Shown here: positions 62,773 to 64,000 of the stretch, piece by piece
Position numbering within the stretch: position 1 is the first letter of the stretch
Layout of the letters: every line of letters begins with the position of its first letter
Source of the DNA: Comamonadaceae bacterium
GTDB lineage: Bacteria; Pseudomonadota; Gammaproteobacteria; Burkholderiales; Burkholderiaceae_C
Assembly (NCBI GenBank): GCA_027485235.1
Contig: JAIXRJ010000048.1
Coordinates: 1 to 64,000, forward strand
DNA: 64,000 nucleotides
Direction of reading: 5' to 3'
Notes under the pieces: generated by a model
What the model saw: only the letters and a program-made list of their open reading frames with translations
Databases searched by the model: none
Told to the model about the DNA's origin: nothing
Program-made: the position numbers and the translations under genes

Positions 62773-63084
62773 ATGAACAAGCTGCTCGCCACCCTGATCG
62801 CCGGTTTCTTCGCTGCCGGTGCATTTGCCCAAGCCCCCGCCGCGCCTGCGACAGCCGCTGCACCCGCGGCCGCCAAAGCACCGGCTGCCAAGGCTGAAAC
62901 GAAAGATGCGAAGGCAGAAGCCAAAACCCAAGCCAAGGCTGTGAAAACCGAAAAGACAAGGGCCCCTAAGGCCGAGGCCAAAGCGGTCAAATCGACTGCT
63001 GAAACCAAGGCAGCACCTGCGGCAGAAAAAATGGCCGACAAAGCCCCTGCCAAGGCAGACGTCAAGATGCCTCAAGGCAAGTGA
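62773..63084 (+). CDS. Small Ala/Lys-rich exported protein
   Basis: 103 aa. AAGGA upstream and a signal peptide ending AFAQ. The mature 85 residues are almost only Ala, Lys, Pro, Glu and Thr (KAEAKTQAKAVKTEKTRAPK). It is low-complexity, cationic and probably disordered, similar to histone-H1-like or periplasmic PAK-type proteins. Function unknown. A terminator follows. Confidence 0.8.
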   Translation: MNKLLATLIAGFFAAGAFAQAPAAPATAAAPAAAKAPAAKAETKDAKAEAKTQAKAVKTEKTRAPKAEAKAVKSTAETKAAPAAEKMADKAPAKADVKMPQGK

Positions 63085-63126
63085 TGAGCGGCGGCCGGAC
63101 ACCTTGTCCGGCTCGGTTCACACCAC

Positions 63127-63155
63127 AAGAAGCCAGCATGCGTGCTGGCTTCTTT
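63127..63155 (+). terminator. Rho-independent terminator after the Ala/Lys-rich gene
   Basis: AAGAAGCCAGCA-TGCG-TGCTGGCTTCTT, then TGTTTT: a 12-bp perfect stem. It lies 42 bp after the stop codon. Confidence 0.94.
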
Positions 63156-63225
63156 GTTTTAAGGCGCTGTTGGACCCTGCCCTGATGGCGCCAGGACCGC
63201 AGGCGCGCCTTTACACTTGCAGACC

Positions 63226-63873
63226 ATGTCCTCATCCCATTCCAAGCGCGCATTGAACGAAAGTGCCGCGCGCCATGCCGCCTCCAAAAAGCCTCACAAC
63301 CCGACGCCTAAAGGCCCGCCCGCGCATGAAGTGCGCATCATCGGTGGTCAATGGCGCCGCACGCGCCTGAAGGTGATCGACAAACCCGGTCTGCGCCCCA
63401 CGCCCGACCGCGTGCGCGAAACCTTGTTCAACTGGCTGGGTCAGGACCTGAGCGACTGGCGCTGTGTGGATGCTTTTGCAGGCACGGGGGCTTTGGGCCT
63501 AGAGGCCGCTTCACGCGGGGCATCGCACGTGCTGATGCTCGAGCAAGACCCCGTGCTGGTCAGCGCTTTGCAAGCCCATGTGCTGCGCCTGCAAGCGGTC
63601 ATGGTCAACGTGCAGCGCGGCGATGCGATCTCGGCCTTGCAGCGTTTGCCTGCGGGCAGTGTGGACCTGGTTTTCATTGACCCCCCATTTGATGGGCCGT
63701 GGTTTGAGTCGGCTCTCCAAGCCGCTGCAGCGGCCGTGCCGGTGGGCGGTTGGGTGTACCTGGAAGCGCCCGTGGCCTGGACCGATGACGCCCTGGGCGT
63801 TTGGGGCCTGAAAGTCGAACGCCACCTCAAGGCTGGTGCCGTGCACGCCCATTTGCTGCAACGCATCGCATAA
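63226..63873 (+). CDS. rsmD: RsmD, 16S rRNA (guanine-966 N2)-methyltransferase
   Basis: 215 aa from ATG 63226. A basic N-terminal tail (about 1-30) precedes the family start [15 protein letters not shown]. Motifs: [37 protein letters not shown] (SAM loop), and the catalytic [10 protein letters not shown] (DPPF, N2-methyltransferase). It modifies small-subunit rRNA. coaD follows 28 bp downstream, the usual pairing. Confidence 0.95.
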   Translation: MSSSHSKRALNESAARHAASKKPHNPTPKGPPAHEVRIIGGQWRRTRLKVIDKPGLRPTPDRVRETLFNWLGQDLSDWRCVDAFAGTGALGLEAASRGASHVLMLEQDPVLVSALQAHVLRLQAVMVNVQRGDAISALQRLPAGSVDLVFIDPPFDGPWFESALQAAAAAVPVGGWVYLEAPVAWTDDALGVWGLKVERHLKAGAVHAHLLQRIA

Positions 63874-63901
63874 TTTCCGCACACTGAACCGAGGACTCCC
63901 C

Positions 63902-64000
63902 ATGAAACGCCCCGTGATCGCTGTTTACTCTGGCACCTTCGACCCGCTCACGCTGGGCCATGAAGATGTGGTGCGCCGTGCGGCCCACATGTTCGACCAA
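63902..64000 (+). CDS. coaD: CoaD, phosphopantetheine adenylyltransferase (3' truncated by the window)
   Basis: The first 33 residues are visible: [20 protein letters not shown], then [13 protein letters not shown]. The [10 protein letters not shown] segment is the nucleotidyltransferase (T/H)xGH motif region of CoaD, the penultimate enzyme of coenzyme A synthesis. It runs off the end of the window. Confidence 0.95.
   Translation, partial: MKRPVIAVYSGTFDPLTLGHEDVVRRAAHMFDQ

Overview
The window looks like a chromosomal segment of a GC-rich betaproteobacterium, most likely Burkholderiales/Comamonadaceae (Limnohabitans- or Rhodoferax-like). The reasons are the ctaC-ctaD-ctaG-ctaE-surf1-ctaA-ctaB-sco cytochrome oxidase order, an orphan Bug/TTT-type solute-binding protein, and the rpoH / ftsY / M16 peptidase pair / rsmD-coaD arrangement. 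This placement is inference from gene content and order; no rRNA or tRNA gene was seen in the window.

Bases 1-28,200 are an accessory, surface- and biofilm-oriented region. It opens with the 3' end of a large Ig-repeat adhesin. This runs straight into a curli operon: csgE, csgF, a csgG with a long extra tail, two curlin-repeat proteins and a small Sel1 protein. Two orphan regulators follow (an OmpR-type response regulator and a LuxR/EpsA-like protein). Next is a REP-associated tyrosine transposase (RAYT) gene set among 25-bp REP-like repeats, then a PstS-like periplasmic binding protein. The region ends with an eight-gene run of about 17 kb: a two-partner-secretion TpsB/TpsA pair (TpsA 3394 aa), an ExbB with a periplasmic DUF2341/LamG head, two ExbD, a TonB-like protein, a porin and a periplasmic coiled-coil protein. 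Nineteen REP-like copies fall in this part; I noticed none in the rest of the window.

Bases 28,200-37,500 hold an eleven-gene operon for a hybrid type II secretion / type IV pilus-like machine. It has GspG, GspF, GspE and GspD-type parts, but small PilM/N/O/P-like proteins where GspL/M/C would be, and three further pseudopilins. No prepilin peptidase gene is present here.

Bases 37,500-46,750 are mixed. A glycosyltransferase, a His-rich membrane protein, a class III aminotransferase and phosphatidylserine decarboxylase may form a lipid-modification group. Polyphosphate kinase 2, an unusual membrane-protein/MaoC fusion, trmL, comF and a BioC-like methyltransferase follow.

Bases 46,800-56,540 are the aa3-type cytochrome c oxidase structural and assembly cluster, including a 40-aa ORF between ctaD and ctaG. 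The last 7.5 kb is housekeeping: a Bug protein, rpoH with a clear CIRCE operator, ftsY, two M16 peptidases, a small Ala/Lys-rich exported protein, rsmD and the start of coaD.
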